A stretch of DNA of 64,000 nucleotides from Natronomonas halophila (GTDB lineage: Archaea > Halobacteriota > Halobacteria > Halobacteriales > Haloarculaceae): contig NZ_CP058334.1 in NCBI RefSeq assembly GCF_013391085.1, positions 2,976,001 to 3,040,000 on the forward strand, written 5' to 3'. Below the pieces are notes generated by a model, which saw nothing but the letters and a program-made list of their open reading frames with translations, ran no database searches and was not told where the DNA came from. The position numbers and the translations under genes are program-made. The stretch's first letter is position 1, and every line of letters begins with the position of its first letter. This document shows, piece after piece, positions 50,986 through 58,913 of the stretch.

Positions 50986-51546
50986 ATGATATTCGACCGA
51001 CTCAGAGAAGACGTCCGCACCGCCCTCGCAAAGGACCCAGCAGCAACCAGCGCCATCACCGTCGCGCTCCTGTATCCCGGCCTGCACGCCGTCTGGGGCT
51101 ACCGCATCGCCCACCTCCTGTGGGAGCGCGGCTTCGAGTTCACCGCCCGTGCGCTCTCGCAGTTCGTCCGCCTACTGACTGGCGTCGAAATCCATCCCGC
51201 CGCCAACATCGGCCGTCGGTTCTTCATCGACCACGGCGCCGCCGTCGTCGTCGGCGAGACGGCCGACATCGGCGACGACGTGCTGATGTACCACGGCGTC
51301 ACGCTGGGCGGCGATTCGATGCGCCGCGAGAAACGCCACCCGACCCTCGAAGACGGCGTCACCGTCGGCGCGAACTCGACGCTCATCGGCGATATCGTCG
51401 TCGGCGAGAACGCCACCGTCGGCGCCGGCAGCGTCGTCGTCGAAGACGTCGCGCCCGAAACGACCGTTGCCGGGTCGCCCGCCGAACCCGTCGAAGGTAC
51501 CGGCGCCGACCGCGCGACCTCCGAGGACGCCCTCGAGTGCGAGTAA
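50986..51546 (+). CDS. cysE: Serine O-acetyltransferase
   Basis: 186 residues. N-terminal helical part REDVRTALAKDPAATSAI and YPGLHAVWGYRIAHLLWERG is the SATase hallmark, then left-handed beta-helix repeats with IHPAANIGRRFFIDHG and VLMYHGVTLGGDS, which include the catalytic His residues, and VVGENATVGAGSVVV. It makes O-acetylserine, the precursor of cysteine. Shorter than enterobacterial CysE because the extra N-terminal helical domain is missing, as in EpsC-type enzymes. The start at 50986 follows the Cys-rich leader by 84 bases. Confidence 0.93.
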   Translation: MIFDRLREDVRTALAKDPAATSAITVALLYPGLHAVWGYRIAHLLWERGFEFTARALSQFVRLLTGVEIHPAANIGRRFFIDHGAAVVVGETADIGDDVLMYHGVTLGGDSMRREKRHPTLEDGVTVGANSTLIGDIVVGENATVGAGSVVVEDVAPETTVAGSPAEPVEGTGADRATSEDALECE

Positions 51547-51576
51547 GCTTTTAGCATCGAGCGCCTGCCTTCCGAC

Positions 51577-52182
51577 GTGATTTCGCCGCACGAGACCCTG
51601 CGTGAGGACAGCTATCTCGGCCCGCTCGTCGAGCACCACGGCCACCTCGAACTTGACCCCGCCGACGACATGTTCGAGCGTCTGGTCGTCTCCATCCTCC
51701 GCCAGCAGGTGTCGATGGCCTCGGCCGCGGCGACCCGCGAACGCCTCTACGATGCCGTCGAGGTAACGCCCGAGGGTATCCTCGCGGCCGACCCCGAGAC
51801 GCTCCGGGACGTTGGATTGTCCCGACAGAAGACGGGCTACGTTCGCAACGTCGCCGAGGCGTTCCGCGACGACTACAGCAAGGCCTACTTCGAGGAGTTG
51901 GACGACGAGGCGGTCGTCGACGAACTGACGGAAATCAAGGGTGTCGGCGACTGGACGGCCCGTATGCAGTTGCTCTTCTCGCTGGGCCGGCCCGACGTCT
52001 TCCCGGTCGGCGACCTCGGGATTCGCAAGGGCATGCGGAACCTCTTCGACGAGGACCTGACGCGGGCGGAGATGGTCGAGGAGGCCGAGCGATGGGCTCC
52101 CTACCGGAGCTATGCGAGTCTCTATCTGTGGCGCGTCGAGGAGGACATCGCCGATTCGGTCGCGGAAGTCGTCGGCGAGTAG
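51577..52182 (+). CDS. HhH-GPD DNA glycosylase (3-methyladenine/AlkA-like)
   Basis: 201 residues from a GTG. RLVVSILRQQVSMASAAATR is the AlkA-family helix; LTEIKGVGDWTARMQLLFSL is the HhH hairpin, and VFPVGDLGIRKGM contains the catalytic Asp. It removes alkylated bases. TATA TTTTAG (51549-51554) lies 25 nt before the GTG, indicating a leaderless message. No iron-sulfur cluster cysteines. Confidence 0.9.
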   Translation: MISPHETLREDSYLGPLVEHHGHLELDPADDMFERLVVSILRQQVSMASAAATRERLYDAVEVTPEGILAADPETLRDVGLSRQKTGYVRNVAEAFRDDYSKAYFEELDDEAVVDELTEIKGVGDWTARMQLLFSLGRPDVFPVGDLGIRKGMRNLFDEDLTRAEMVEEAERWAPYRSYASLYLWRVEEDIADSVAEVVGE

Positions 52183-52260
52183 CCACAGCGAGCGACAGGC
52201 GGCGAGTACCGGCCCCTGAGTAGCCGGAAACGACTTGAGGTCGCCGGGCGCGCGTTCGAT

Positions 52261-52464
52261 ATGGTCGATGCAAGCCTCGTTATCGCACTTTTGGCCCTGC
52301 TGACTGGGTTCATTACCGGCGCCGTCTTCTCCTTTGCCGGCGTCCCAATCCCGGCGCCGCCCTCGATTGCGGGCGTACTCGGCATCGTCGGCATCTACAT
52401 CGGCTACAAGGCCATCGACTATCTCGGGTGGGGGTACAACCTCATCGAGGCACTCGGCCTGTAG
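52261..52464 (+). CDS. XapX-domain small membrane protein
   Basis: 67 residues. Two membrane helices, LVIALLALLTGFITGAVFSF and IAGVLGIVGIYIGYKA, joined by the AGVPIPAPPS turn. This is the XapX family pattern; function unknown. It lies upstream of thiE with a 41-base gap, and is probably cotranscribed. Confidence 0.85.
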   Translation: MVDASLVIALLALLTGFITGAVFSFAGVPIPAPPSIAGVLGIVGIYIGYKAIDYLGWGYNLIEALGL

Positions 52465-52505
52465 CGAACGGAAGACCGATACGGGACGGTGTTCTACCGG
52501 GTTGT

Positions 52506-53159
52506 ATGACCGACGAATTCGGCGTGTATCTGGTGACCGACGAGGGCCTTTCAGCGGGTCGCTCGACGGTCGAAATCGTCGAGGCCGCCATCCGTGGCGG
52601 CATCGATGTCGTCCAGTTGCGCGAAAAATCCGCCAGCGCGACCGACCGTTACGAACTCGGACGGAAACTCCGCGAACTGACCCGCGAGGCCGACGTTCCG
52701 CTCATCGTCAACGACCGCGTCGACCTCGCAGTCGCGCTCGATGCCGACGGCGTCCATCTCGGCGACGACGACCTGCCCGTCTCGGTCGCCCGCGAGCAGT
52801 TGGGCGAGGAGGCCATCATCGGCCGGTCGGTCTCGACGCCCGAGGCCGCCCGACGGGCCGAAGCGGCCGGCGCGGATTACCTCGGTGTCGGCGCCGTCTT
52901 CGCGACGGAGTCGAAAGGCGACGTGCCGCCCGAGGAGATGGGTATCGGCCTCGACCGGATTCGCGCGGTTCGAGAGGCGACGGACCTGCCGTTCGTCGGC
53001 ATCGGCGGTGTGACGCCCGAAAACGCCGCGGACGTGGTTCAGGCGGGTGCCGACGGTGTTGCCGTCATCTCGGCGATTACGGGTGCCGACGACCCCGAAG
53101 CCGCGACTCAGGAACTCCACGATGCGGTCCGAGGGCGAGGGGTATCGGCTGATGTCTGA
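52506..53159 (+). CDS. thiE: Thiamine-phosphate synthase
   Basis: 217 residues, TIM-barrel: VYLVTDEGLS, VVQLREKSASATDRYELG, VPLIVNDRVDLAVALDADGV, LGDDDLPVSVAREQL, and ADYLGVGAVFATESKGD followed by PFVGIGGVT. It joins HMP-PP and thiazole-phosphate to give thiamine phosphate. ATG 52506 is the first in the conserved strand; a longer upstream frame overlaps the XapX gene. It overlaps thiM by eight bases. Confidence 0.94.
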   Translation: MTDEFGVYLVTDEGLSAGRSTVEIVEAAIRGGIDVVQLREKSASATDRYELGRKLRELTREADVPLIVNDRVDLAVALDADGVHLGDDDLPVSVAREQLGEEAIIGRSVSTPEAARRAEAAGADYLGVGAVFATESKGDVPPEEMGIGLDRIRAVREATDLPFVGIGGVTPENAADVVQAGADGVAVISAITGADDPEAATQELHDAVRGRGVSADV

Positions 53160-53985
53160 GGTCGATATCGACCTCTCGGCGGCGCTGGCGTCTGTCGAAC
53201 AGGCCGGCCCGCTGGTCAACTCCGTGACGAACAACGTGACGGTCAACGACGTTGCCAACGTCACCCTGCACTGGGGCGGCCTGCCGGTCATGTCCGACGA
53301 CGAACGGGAAGTCGGCGAGATGGTCTCGACCGCACAGGCCTGTCTGCTCAACATGGGCACGGTCGACGAGGCCGGCGAGCGGGCGATGATGGCAGCCGGC
53401 GATGCTGCCAACGAAAGCGACGTTCCCCTCGTCGTCGACCCGGTTGGCGTCGGCGCCACGTCGGTGCGGGACGGCGTCGCCGGACGGCTCGTCTCCGACC
53501 TCGACGTGACAGTCCTGAAAGGCAATTACGCCGAAATCACGGCACTCGTCGGAGAGGATGCGGAGGTCCGCGGTGTCGAATCGGTCGGCGAATACTCCGA
53601 TATCGCCGAAACTGCCGTCGCCTGCGCTCGGGAACACGATACCGTCGTGGTCGCCTCCGGCGAGACGGACGTCGTTGCCACCGACGAAGCCGCCTACGAG
53701 GTGTCGGTCGGCCACCCGCTGATGGGACAGGTCGTCGGCACCGGCTGTATGCTCGGGGTCACCCTCGCGACGTTCGGCGGCGGCCTCGGCGTCGACCGGC
53801 CGCTCGAAATCGCGCTCGCGGGCACCGCCTGCTTCGGCCTCGCCGGCGAACGCGCAGCGGATGAGGGCGAATACAACGGCCCTGCGAGTTACAAAACGGC
53901 GTTCCTCGATACGGTCGCCAACATGGGTGCGGCGAACGCCCCCGTTGCCGACGAGCGTATTGAGCGGGTGCTTTCGGTGGAGTAA
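53152..53985 (+). CDS. thiM: Hydroxyethylthiazole kinase
   Basis: 277 residues. PLVNSVTNNVTVNDVANVTL is the ThiM N-terminal signature; VDPVGVGATSVRDGV and LKGNYAEITALVG follow; GTGCMLGVTLATFGGG is the anion-hole segment, with Cys at the site where related kinases have catalytic Asp/Cys. It phosphorylates the thiazole alcohol for ThiE. ATG 53152 sits inside the thiE end, fixing the start; coupling is tight. No TPP riboswitch pattern was found upstream. Confidence 0.93.
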   Translation: MSEVDIDLSAALASVEQAGPLVNSVTNNVTVNDVANVTLHWGGLPVMSDDEREVGEMVSTAQACLLNMGTVDEAGERAMMAAGDAANESDVPLVVDPVGVGATSVRDGVAGRLVSDLDVTVLKGNYAEITALVGEDAEVRGVESVGEYSDIAETAVACAREHDTVVVASGETDVVATDEAAYEVSVGHPLMGQVVGTGCMLGVTLATFGGGLGVDRPLEIALAGTACFGLAGERAADEGEYNGPASYKTAFLDTVANMGAANAPVADERIERVLSVE

Positions 53986-54017
53986 GGGCTGACTGTTTTA
54001 AAATCGAGAGATTGCAT

Positions 54018-54164
54018 CCGCCGAGTGGGGCGCTTGAAAAGCGCCCCCGAGGCGGTTCACCGCGCGACCGCAGGGAGCGCGGGACCAAGGCCCGACCGCA
54101 GGGAGGGCCGCCGTGTCTTTTTCATCGAAGTTTTTGCCGGCGCGCGAAGCGCGCCGTGCAAAAA
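54018..54164. repeat. Array of four stem-loops between convergent genes
   Basis: Four hairpins in 150 bases between thiM and the OsmC gene. (1) GGGGCGCTT-GAA-AAGCGCCCC at 54027-54047, inside an outer CCGCC/GGCGG pair (54018-54022 with 54051-54055). (2) CCGCGC-N11-GCGCGG at 54060-54082. (3) GGCCC-N11-GGGCC at 54089-54109. (4) CGGCGCGC-GAA-GCGCGCCG at 54138-54156, flanked by a further TTTTTGC/GCAAAAA pairing, 54131-54164. Hairpins 2 and 3 carry the identical 11-base loop GACCGCAGGGA. T-runs near 54117-54123 and 54131-54135 suit termination. Confidence 0.7.
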
Positions 54165-54172
54165 GTTCGTGG

Positions 54173-54571
54173 TTAGAAAGCGCCCGTCGTCACGTCGACG
54201 TCGGCGTAGAGGCTCTCCTTCAGCGAATCGTGGACGTGGCAGATGTCCTCGCCGAGTTCGAGAACGTCGTCTACCTCGTCGTCGCTGAGGTCGGCCTCGA
54301 TTTGCATGTGGAAGCGAATCGCGGTGAGGTCGTCATCGTCGTTGATGTCGGCCTCGGCTTCGGTTTCGACCTTGCCGAGGTCGATGTCGAGTTCGTTCGA
54401 GGCGCCGGCACGGCAGGCGAACGTAAAGCAGGAGGCGTAGTCGGCGACGAGAACCTGATTGGGGCTGGGGCCTTCCTGCTCGGTTGCGTCGATGCTGAGT
54501 TCGAAATCGCCGGCACGGCTCAGCGCGTGATACTTCTCTTCGTTGACGGTGGTGGTGTTTATATCAGCCAT
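54173..54571 (-). CDS. OsmC/Ohr-family peroxiredoxin-like protein
   Basis: 132 residues. PSPNQVLVADYASCFTFACR carries the first redox Cys (C48) and LGEDICHVHDSL carries the second one. OsmC reduces organic hydroperoxides via a Cys pair. ATG 54571 lies about 30 nt after TATA TTTTTATG (54597-54604, minus), which favours it over the longer start at 54595. It is the convergent neighbour of thiM. Confidence 0.9.
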   Translation of the reverse strand: MADINTTTVNEEKYHALSRAGDFELSIDATEQEGPSPNQVLVADYASCFTFACRAGASNELDIDLGKVETEAEADINDDDDLTAIRFHMQIEADLSDDEVDDVLELGEDICHVHDSLKESLYADVDVTTGAF

Positions 54572-54630
54572 AACAATCGAACGGTCGCACGGCACGCATA
54601 AAAAGGTGGGTCGCTTGCGGTCGGCTCCTG

Positions 54631-55356
54631 TCAGCCGTCCAGCGTGAACGTCTCTTCGCCTTTGAGGATGACTGCCTCGGCCTCGGTGCCGGTGGCCTTC
54701 AGTTCGCGTTCGAAGTCGGCGGTGTCGATTTCGATGGGCGGGAAGGTGTCGTAGTGCATCGGGGCGGCGTAGTCGACGCCGAGCCAGTCGGCGGCGATGG
54801 CGGCCTGTGTCGGCCCCATCGTGAAGTGGTCGCCGGCCGGCAGCGCGGCGAAGTCGGGCTCGAGGAACGGCCCGATGACGTCGCGCATCTCGGTCAGTAG
54901 GCTGGTGTCACCGGCGTGGTAGAAGGCGGTGTTGTCGCGGTCGGCTTCCTGCGTGGGCTTCTTTTCGCTGATGACGAAACCGCCCGGGACGCCGGCGGAG
55001 GCGCCGTAATCGGTCTCGATGCCGTTGGTGTGGGCCGCCTGTGTCATCGTCACCCACGCGTCGCCGCACTCGACGGTGCCACCGATGTTCATCCCTATCC
55101 CCCCGACGGCGTCGTAGTCGCCGAAGTTGTCCTCGACATAGGAGACCAGTTCCGGCACCGCGACGAGGCCAGCACCCTCGTAGCGGTCGACGTCGCCGAT
55201 GTGGTCGGCGTGGCCGTGCGTGAGGAGGACGTAGTCGGGGTCCAGTTCCTCGGGGTCGGTGTCGGTCTTCGGGTTGTCGAAGAACGGGTCGATGAGTAGG
55301 TCGGTATCTTCGAGGCTCACATGCCACGTCGAATGACCGTACCAGGTAAGGTCCAT
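54631..55356 (-). CDS. Metallo-beta-lactamase-fold hydrolase, UPF0173 family
   Basis: 241 residues. [20 protein letters not shown] opens the family; [10 protein letters not shown] (46-55) binds the metals; [13 protein letters not shown] and PMHYDTFPP provide further His/Asp ligands. Cytosolic hydrolase of unknown natural substrate. A minus-strand TATA-like CTTATTAGTG (55385-55394) precedes the start by about 30 nt. Confidence 0.9.
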   Translation of the reverse strand: MDLTWYGHSTWHVSLEDTDLLIDPFFDNPKTDTDPEELDPDYVLLTHGHADHIGDVDRYEGAGLVAVPELVSYVEDNFGDYDAVGGIGMNIGGTVECGDAWVTMTQAAHTNGIETDYGASAGVPGGFVISEKKPTQEADRDNTAFYHAGDTSLLTEMRDVIGPFLEPDFAALPAGDHFTMGPTQAAIAADWLGVDYAAPMHYDTFPPIEIDTADFERELKATGTEAEAVILKGEETFTLDG

Positions 55357-55470
55357 AGCGGGTACAACTACTCAAGAATCACTAATAAGCGTACGTGACG
55401 CTATTTGTTCAAATACTGACACACCGTATCGATTCGAGGGAGTTAGGGCAGTCGACGCGCTCGGTCCGGT

Positions 55471-55896
55471 ATGGACGTTCGGCGCGTCGACAGCGAGGCG
55501 GAGATGGCGGATGCCCTTACGGTTCGCCGTGAGGTGTTCATCGAAGAGCAGGGCGTCCCGGAGGACCTCGAAATCGACGGCAAGGACGAGGAAGCGATTC
55601 ATTTCGTCGCCTACAGCGGGGGCGATGCCGTGGGTGCGGCCCGGCTCCGCGAGCACGACGAGGCGGCGGCGAAAGTCGAACGCGTGGCCGTCGTCGAGGA
55701 CGAGCGGGAGACGGGACTGGGTCGGGCCATCATGGATACCGTCGAGGACGCCGCGCGAGCGGAGGGCTACGAGAGCGTTCTGCTCCACGCACAGGCGCCG
55801 GTTATCGGCTTCTACGAGACGTTGGGCTACGAAATCACGAGCGATGAGTTCGAAGAGGCGGGCATCCCCCATCGGGAGATGCGGAAGTCCCTCTAG
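55471..55896 (+). CDS. GNAT-family N-acetyltransferase
   Basis: 141 residues, ElaA/PhnO-like: VRREVFIEEQGVPEDLEIDG, VGAARLREHD, VERVAVVEDERETGLGRAIM with the acetyl-CoA loop R-x-x-G-x-G/A variant, and HAQAPVIGFYETLGYEI. Cytosolic acetyltransferase; acceptor unknown. It shares its terminal CTAG (55893-55896) with the Usp gene. Confidence 0.87.
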   Translation: MDVRRVDSEAEMADALTVRREVFIEEQGVPEDLEIDGKDEEAIHFVAYSGGDAVGAARLREHDEAAAKVERVAVVEDERETGLGRAIMDTVEDAARAEGYESVLLHAQAPVIGFYETLGYEITSDEFEEAGIPHREMRKSL

Positions 55897-56330
55897 CGGA
55901 CCAGCGTGACGGTAGTGCCGGCCTTGCGGGAGACCTCGTCGGCGACGCTGCCGAGGGTCGCATCGGCGTAGCCACCGTGGCCGTGGCTCCCCAGAACAAG
56001 ACGGTCGACGTCCTCTTCCTGCGCGTAGGAGAGAACGACGTCCGCAGGGTCGCCTTCCTCGATTTCCGTTTCGAGGGGGACGCCCGGGTCGCGCTCGCGT
56101 GCCTCCTCACAGACCGCTTCGGCCTGCTCTTGTGCCTGTTCCCACCAGTCGTCGCTGGCGCCCGGATAGTTCGCGGGCGCGTCCGTCGGCAGGTCCTCGG
56201 GGGCGACGTAACTCGGGTCCGTCGGGTCGATGACGGTGAGGGCGGTTACTTCGGTCGGGTCGCTATCGAAGGCCGCTTCGAGCGCGCGAAACGACGCCTC
56301 CGACCCGTCTATCGGCACGAGTACGTGCAT
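55893..56330 (-). CDS. Universal stress protein (UspA)
   Basis: 145 residues. MHVLVPIDGSEASFRALEAA opens the fold; the ATP-binding signature VLGSHGHGGYADATLGSVAD is followed by VSRKAGTTVTLV. ATP-binding stress protein. The stop codon (TAG on the minus strand) is the reverse of the TAG of the convergent GNAT gene, sharing the same CTAG. Confidence 0.93.
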   Translation of the reverse strand: MHVLVPIDGSEASFRALEAAFDSDPTEVTALTVIDPTDPSYVAPEDLPTDAPANYPGASDDWWEQAQEQAEAVCEEARERDPGVPLETEIEEGDPADVVLSYAQEEDVDRLVLGSHGHGGYADATLGSVADEVSRKAGTTVTLVR

Positions 56331-56400
56331 ACGCGGCGGTTCACATGGTAGCTACTTGACAGTAGGGGCCTTTTAGGGGCGGGCGGCCGATATCGTCAGT

Positions 56401-57300
56401 GTGACACGACTCGTCGTCGCGGTCGGTGGGAACGCCTTGGCCGCCGACGGTAGCTTCGACGCACAGCGCCGGACGGTCGCGGAGACGGCCGAATCGCTCG
56501 CCGCTGCCGTCGACGCTGAGGACGCCCTGGTCCTCACCCACGGCAACGGCCCGCAGGTCGGCAACAAACTGCTGGAAGTCGCGGCCGCCGACACCCCGGA
56601 CCGCCCGCTGGACGTCCTCGTCGCGGAGACACAGGCGAGTCTCGGTAGTCTACTCGGCCGGGCGCTGGATGCTCGCCTCGACCGCCCGGTCTCGACGCTC
56701 GTGACACGAGCGGTCGTCGACCCCGAGAGTTCGGCCTTCGCGAACCCGACCAAACCCATCGGCCCGTGGTACACCGAGGAAGAAGCCGCCGACAAACCCT
56801 TCGAGACGAAAGACGTCGGCGAGGGCGAACGGTCGTATCGACGAGTCGTCCCCTCGCCCGAACCGACCGCCGTGCCCGAAACCGGGGCAGTCGATGCTCT
56901 GCTCGAAGCCGGCGAGGCCGTCATCTGCGGCGGTGGTGGCGGGATACCGGTCGCCCCCGAGGACGACGGCTCCGAGAGCATCGAGGCAGTCATCGACAAG
57001 GACTACACCGCGAGTATCGTCGCCGACGCCATCGATGCCGACCGCCTCGTCTTTCTGACGGACGTGGACTACGCCTATCTGAACTACGGGACCGACGACC
57101 AGCAGGCCCTCGAATCGGTGACGCCGGGTGAGGTCCGGGGGTATCTCGATGCGGACGAGTTCGGCGAGGGGTCGATGGGGCCGAAGATGGCGGCCTGTGC
57201 TCGCTTTGCCGAAGAGGGTGGCGAAGCCGTCATCGCGAGCATCGACGACCCCGCGGCCGCCCTGCACGGAAAGACGGGCACGACGGTCCGACTCGATTAG
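56401..57300 (+). CDS. arcC: Carbamate kinase
   Basis: 299 residues from GTG 56401. VVAVGGNALAADGSFDAQRR, LTHGNGPQVGNKLLEVAAAD, VICGGGGGIPVA, VIDKDYTASIVADAIDADRL and GSMGPKMAACARF are the full carbamate-kinase set. It converts carbamoyl phosphate and ADP to ATP, ammonia and CO2. No arginine deiminase or ornithine carbamoyltransferase gene is nearby. TATA CCTTTTAGG (56370-56378) is 27 nt upstream, a leaderless GTG. Confidence 0.93.
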   Translation: MTRLVVAVGGNALAADGSFDAQRRTVAETAESLAAAVDAEDALVLTHGNGPQVGNKLLEVAAADTPDRPLDVLVAETQASLGSLLGRALDARLDRPVSTLVTRAVVDPESSAFANPTKPIGPWYTEEEAADKPFETKDVGEGERSYRRVVPSPEPTAVPETGAVDALLEAGEAVICGGGGGIPVAPEDDGSESIEAVIDKDYTASIVADAIDADRLVFLTDVDYAYLNYGTDDQQALESVTPGEVRGYLDADEFGEGSMGPKMAACARFAEEGGEAVIASIDDPAAALHGKTGTTVRLD

Positions 57301-58613
57301 AACAGTTCGTCCTCGTAGGTATCGAGGAAGGTACCGAAATCGCCGTGGTGGAATTCCACGCGGTAGCGCGTGCGGACGATGGGTGGCTCCACGTCGATGA
57401 CCGACCCGAGGTCGTGGGGTGTGCCGGCGATCACGCAGTCGGCATCGACGTTCGCGATGGTCGCTTCGAGGTCGGCAACCTGCTCGTCGGAGTAGCCGAC
57501 CGCAGGCAGGAGGTTTTCGAGGTGTGGATAGTTCGCCAGCGTGTCGGCGACGGTGCCGACCGCGTGTGGACGGGGGTCGGCCAACTCCGTGGCGCCGTAC
57601 TTCCGAGCGGCGATGGTCCCGGCCCCGTAGTCGGCATCGCCGTGGGTGAGCGTGGGGCCGTCCTCGACGACCAGCACACGCGCACCCCCGATGCGGTCGG
57701 GGTCGTCGACGGTCACGACCGAATCGGCGTGCCAGTAGTCGGCGTCGGTGTGCTCGCGGACGGTTCCCTCGACCTGCTGGATAGCCTCATCGTCGGCGCT
57801 GTTTTCCTTGTTCGAGACGACGACGTCGGCGCGCCGGAGGTTGGTCTCGCCCGGGTGATACCCCGTCGTGTCGTCCGGCCGGAGCGGGTCCACCAAGACG
57901 ACGTGGATGTCCGGTTCGGCGAAGGCGAGTTCGTTGTTGCCGCCGTCCCAGATGACCACGTCGGCCTCGCCGGCAGCGTCGAAGACGTCGGCGTAGTCGA
58001 CGCCCGCGTAGACGACGTGGCCGCGCTCGATGTGCTGTTCGAACTCCTCGCGCTCCTCGATGGTGACATCGGCGAGGTCCTCGCGGGTGGCAAAGCGCTG
58101 GACGCGGCGCTCCGCGAGGTCGCCGTAGGGCATCGGCTCCCGGACGACGGCGACGTCGTAGCCCCGGTCGTCGAGTTCGTCTGCAAGCCCGCGGGCGACC
58201 TGTGATTTCCCGCACCCCGTGCGGACGGCATTGACCGCGAGGACGGGCACGTCGACGGCGAGTTGTACCGAGTCGGGGCCGAGAATCCGGAAGTCGGCGC
58301 CCGCCGCTTCCGCGCGGGAGGCCAACTCCATCACGTGCTCGAAGGAGACGTCCGAGTAGGAGAAGACCGCTTGGTCGACGTCGTGTTCGCGAATCAGGTC
58401 TTCGAGGTCAGCCTCGGGTTCGATGGGGATGCCGTCGGGGTAGCCCTCGCCGGCCAGCGACGGCGGATAGCGCTCGTTCGTGGCTTCGAGTTCGCCGAGG
58501 TTCTGGCCCGGCGCCTGAGTGAAGGCGACCACGTCGACGTCCTCGCGGCCGCGAAAGACGGTGTTGAAATCGTGGTAGTCGCGGCCGGCCGCACCGAGGA
58601 TGAGTACGCGCAT
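57297..58613 (-). CDS. Cyclic 2,3-diphosphoglycerate synthetase-like GTPase
   Basis: 438 residues. LILGAAGRDYHDFNTVFRGR is the N-terminal Rossmann signature of this family; VNAVRTGCGKSQVARGLAD is a P-loop; VIWDGGNNELAFAEPDIHVV and VDPLRPDDTTGYHPGETN follow. The methanogen enzyme forms cyclic 2,3-DPG; haloarchaeal homologues are common but their product is unproven. It ends four bases into the convergent carbamate-kinase stop (TTAG shared). Confidence 0.87.
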   Translation of the reverse strand: MRVLILGAAGRDYHDFNTVFRGREDVDVVAFTQAPGQNLGELEATNERYPPSLAGEGYPDGIPIEPEADLEDLIREHDVDQAVFSYSDVSFEHVMELASRAEAAGADFRILGPDSVQLAVDVPVLAVNAVRTGCGKSQVARGLADELDDRGYDVAVVREPMPYGDLAERRVQRFATREDLADVTIEEREEFEQHIERGHVVYAGVDYADVFDAAGEADVVIWDGGNNELAFAEPDIHVVLVDPLRPDDTTGYHPGETNLRRADVVVSNKENSADDEAIQQVEGTVREHTDADYWHADSVVTVDDPDRIGGARVLVVEDGPTLTHGDADYGAGTIAARKYGATELADPRPHAVGTVADTLANYPHLENLLPAVGYSDEQVADLEATIANVDADCVIAGTPHDLGSVIDVEPPIVRTRYRVEFHHGDFGTFLDTYEDELF

Positions 58614-58687
58614 TGCTATCGGTGTCGGCGCGCTCTCGCAAAAAGGTCAGGCGTTGACTTTCTTGGGGCTATGCTCGGAAGCGGACC

Positions 58688-58867
58688 CTACTCCGCGGCG
58701 TCGCGGATGACTTCAAGGTCCGTGTTCGTCCGGGCGTACTCCGAGAGGGGATGTCGCGCCTCGCAGTCCGGACAGTCGAACGATTCGCCGGGGTCCGGAA
58801 GCTCCGAGGGTGTCGCCTCCCAGTGCTTCTCACAGTCGGGACAGACCAGTTCGACAAACGCCTCCAT
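58688..58867 (-). CDS. Small two-CxxC zinc-ribbon protein
   Basis: 59 residues. C9-x2-C12 and C32-x2-C35 form a zinc ribbon (VCPDCEKHW and FDCPDCEARH). ATG 58867 is about 27-30 nt after a minus-strand TATA TTTTTATG (58893-58900), so an upstream Met in the same frame is not used. Function unknown; haloarchaea carry many such ribbons. Confidence 0.82.
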   Translation of the reverse strand: MEAFVELVCPDCEKHWEATPSELPDPGESFDCPDCEARHPLSEYARTNTDLEVIRDAAE

Positions 58868-58913
58868 ACGAGTGGAATTCTCAGCGGTTGACATAAAAAG
58901 GACGTGGCAAATT

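Noticed and set aside
52183-52505. Possible TPP riboswitch before thiE
   Set aside because: A CTGAG string occurs near 52216, but no second conserved TPP-aptamer element is present, and the XapX gene fills most of the space.
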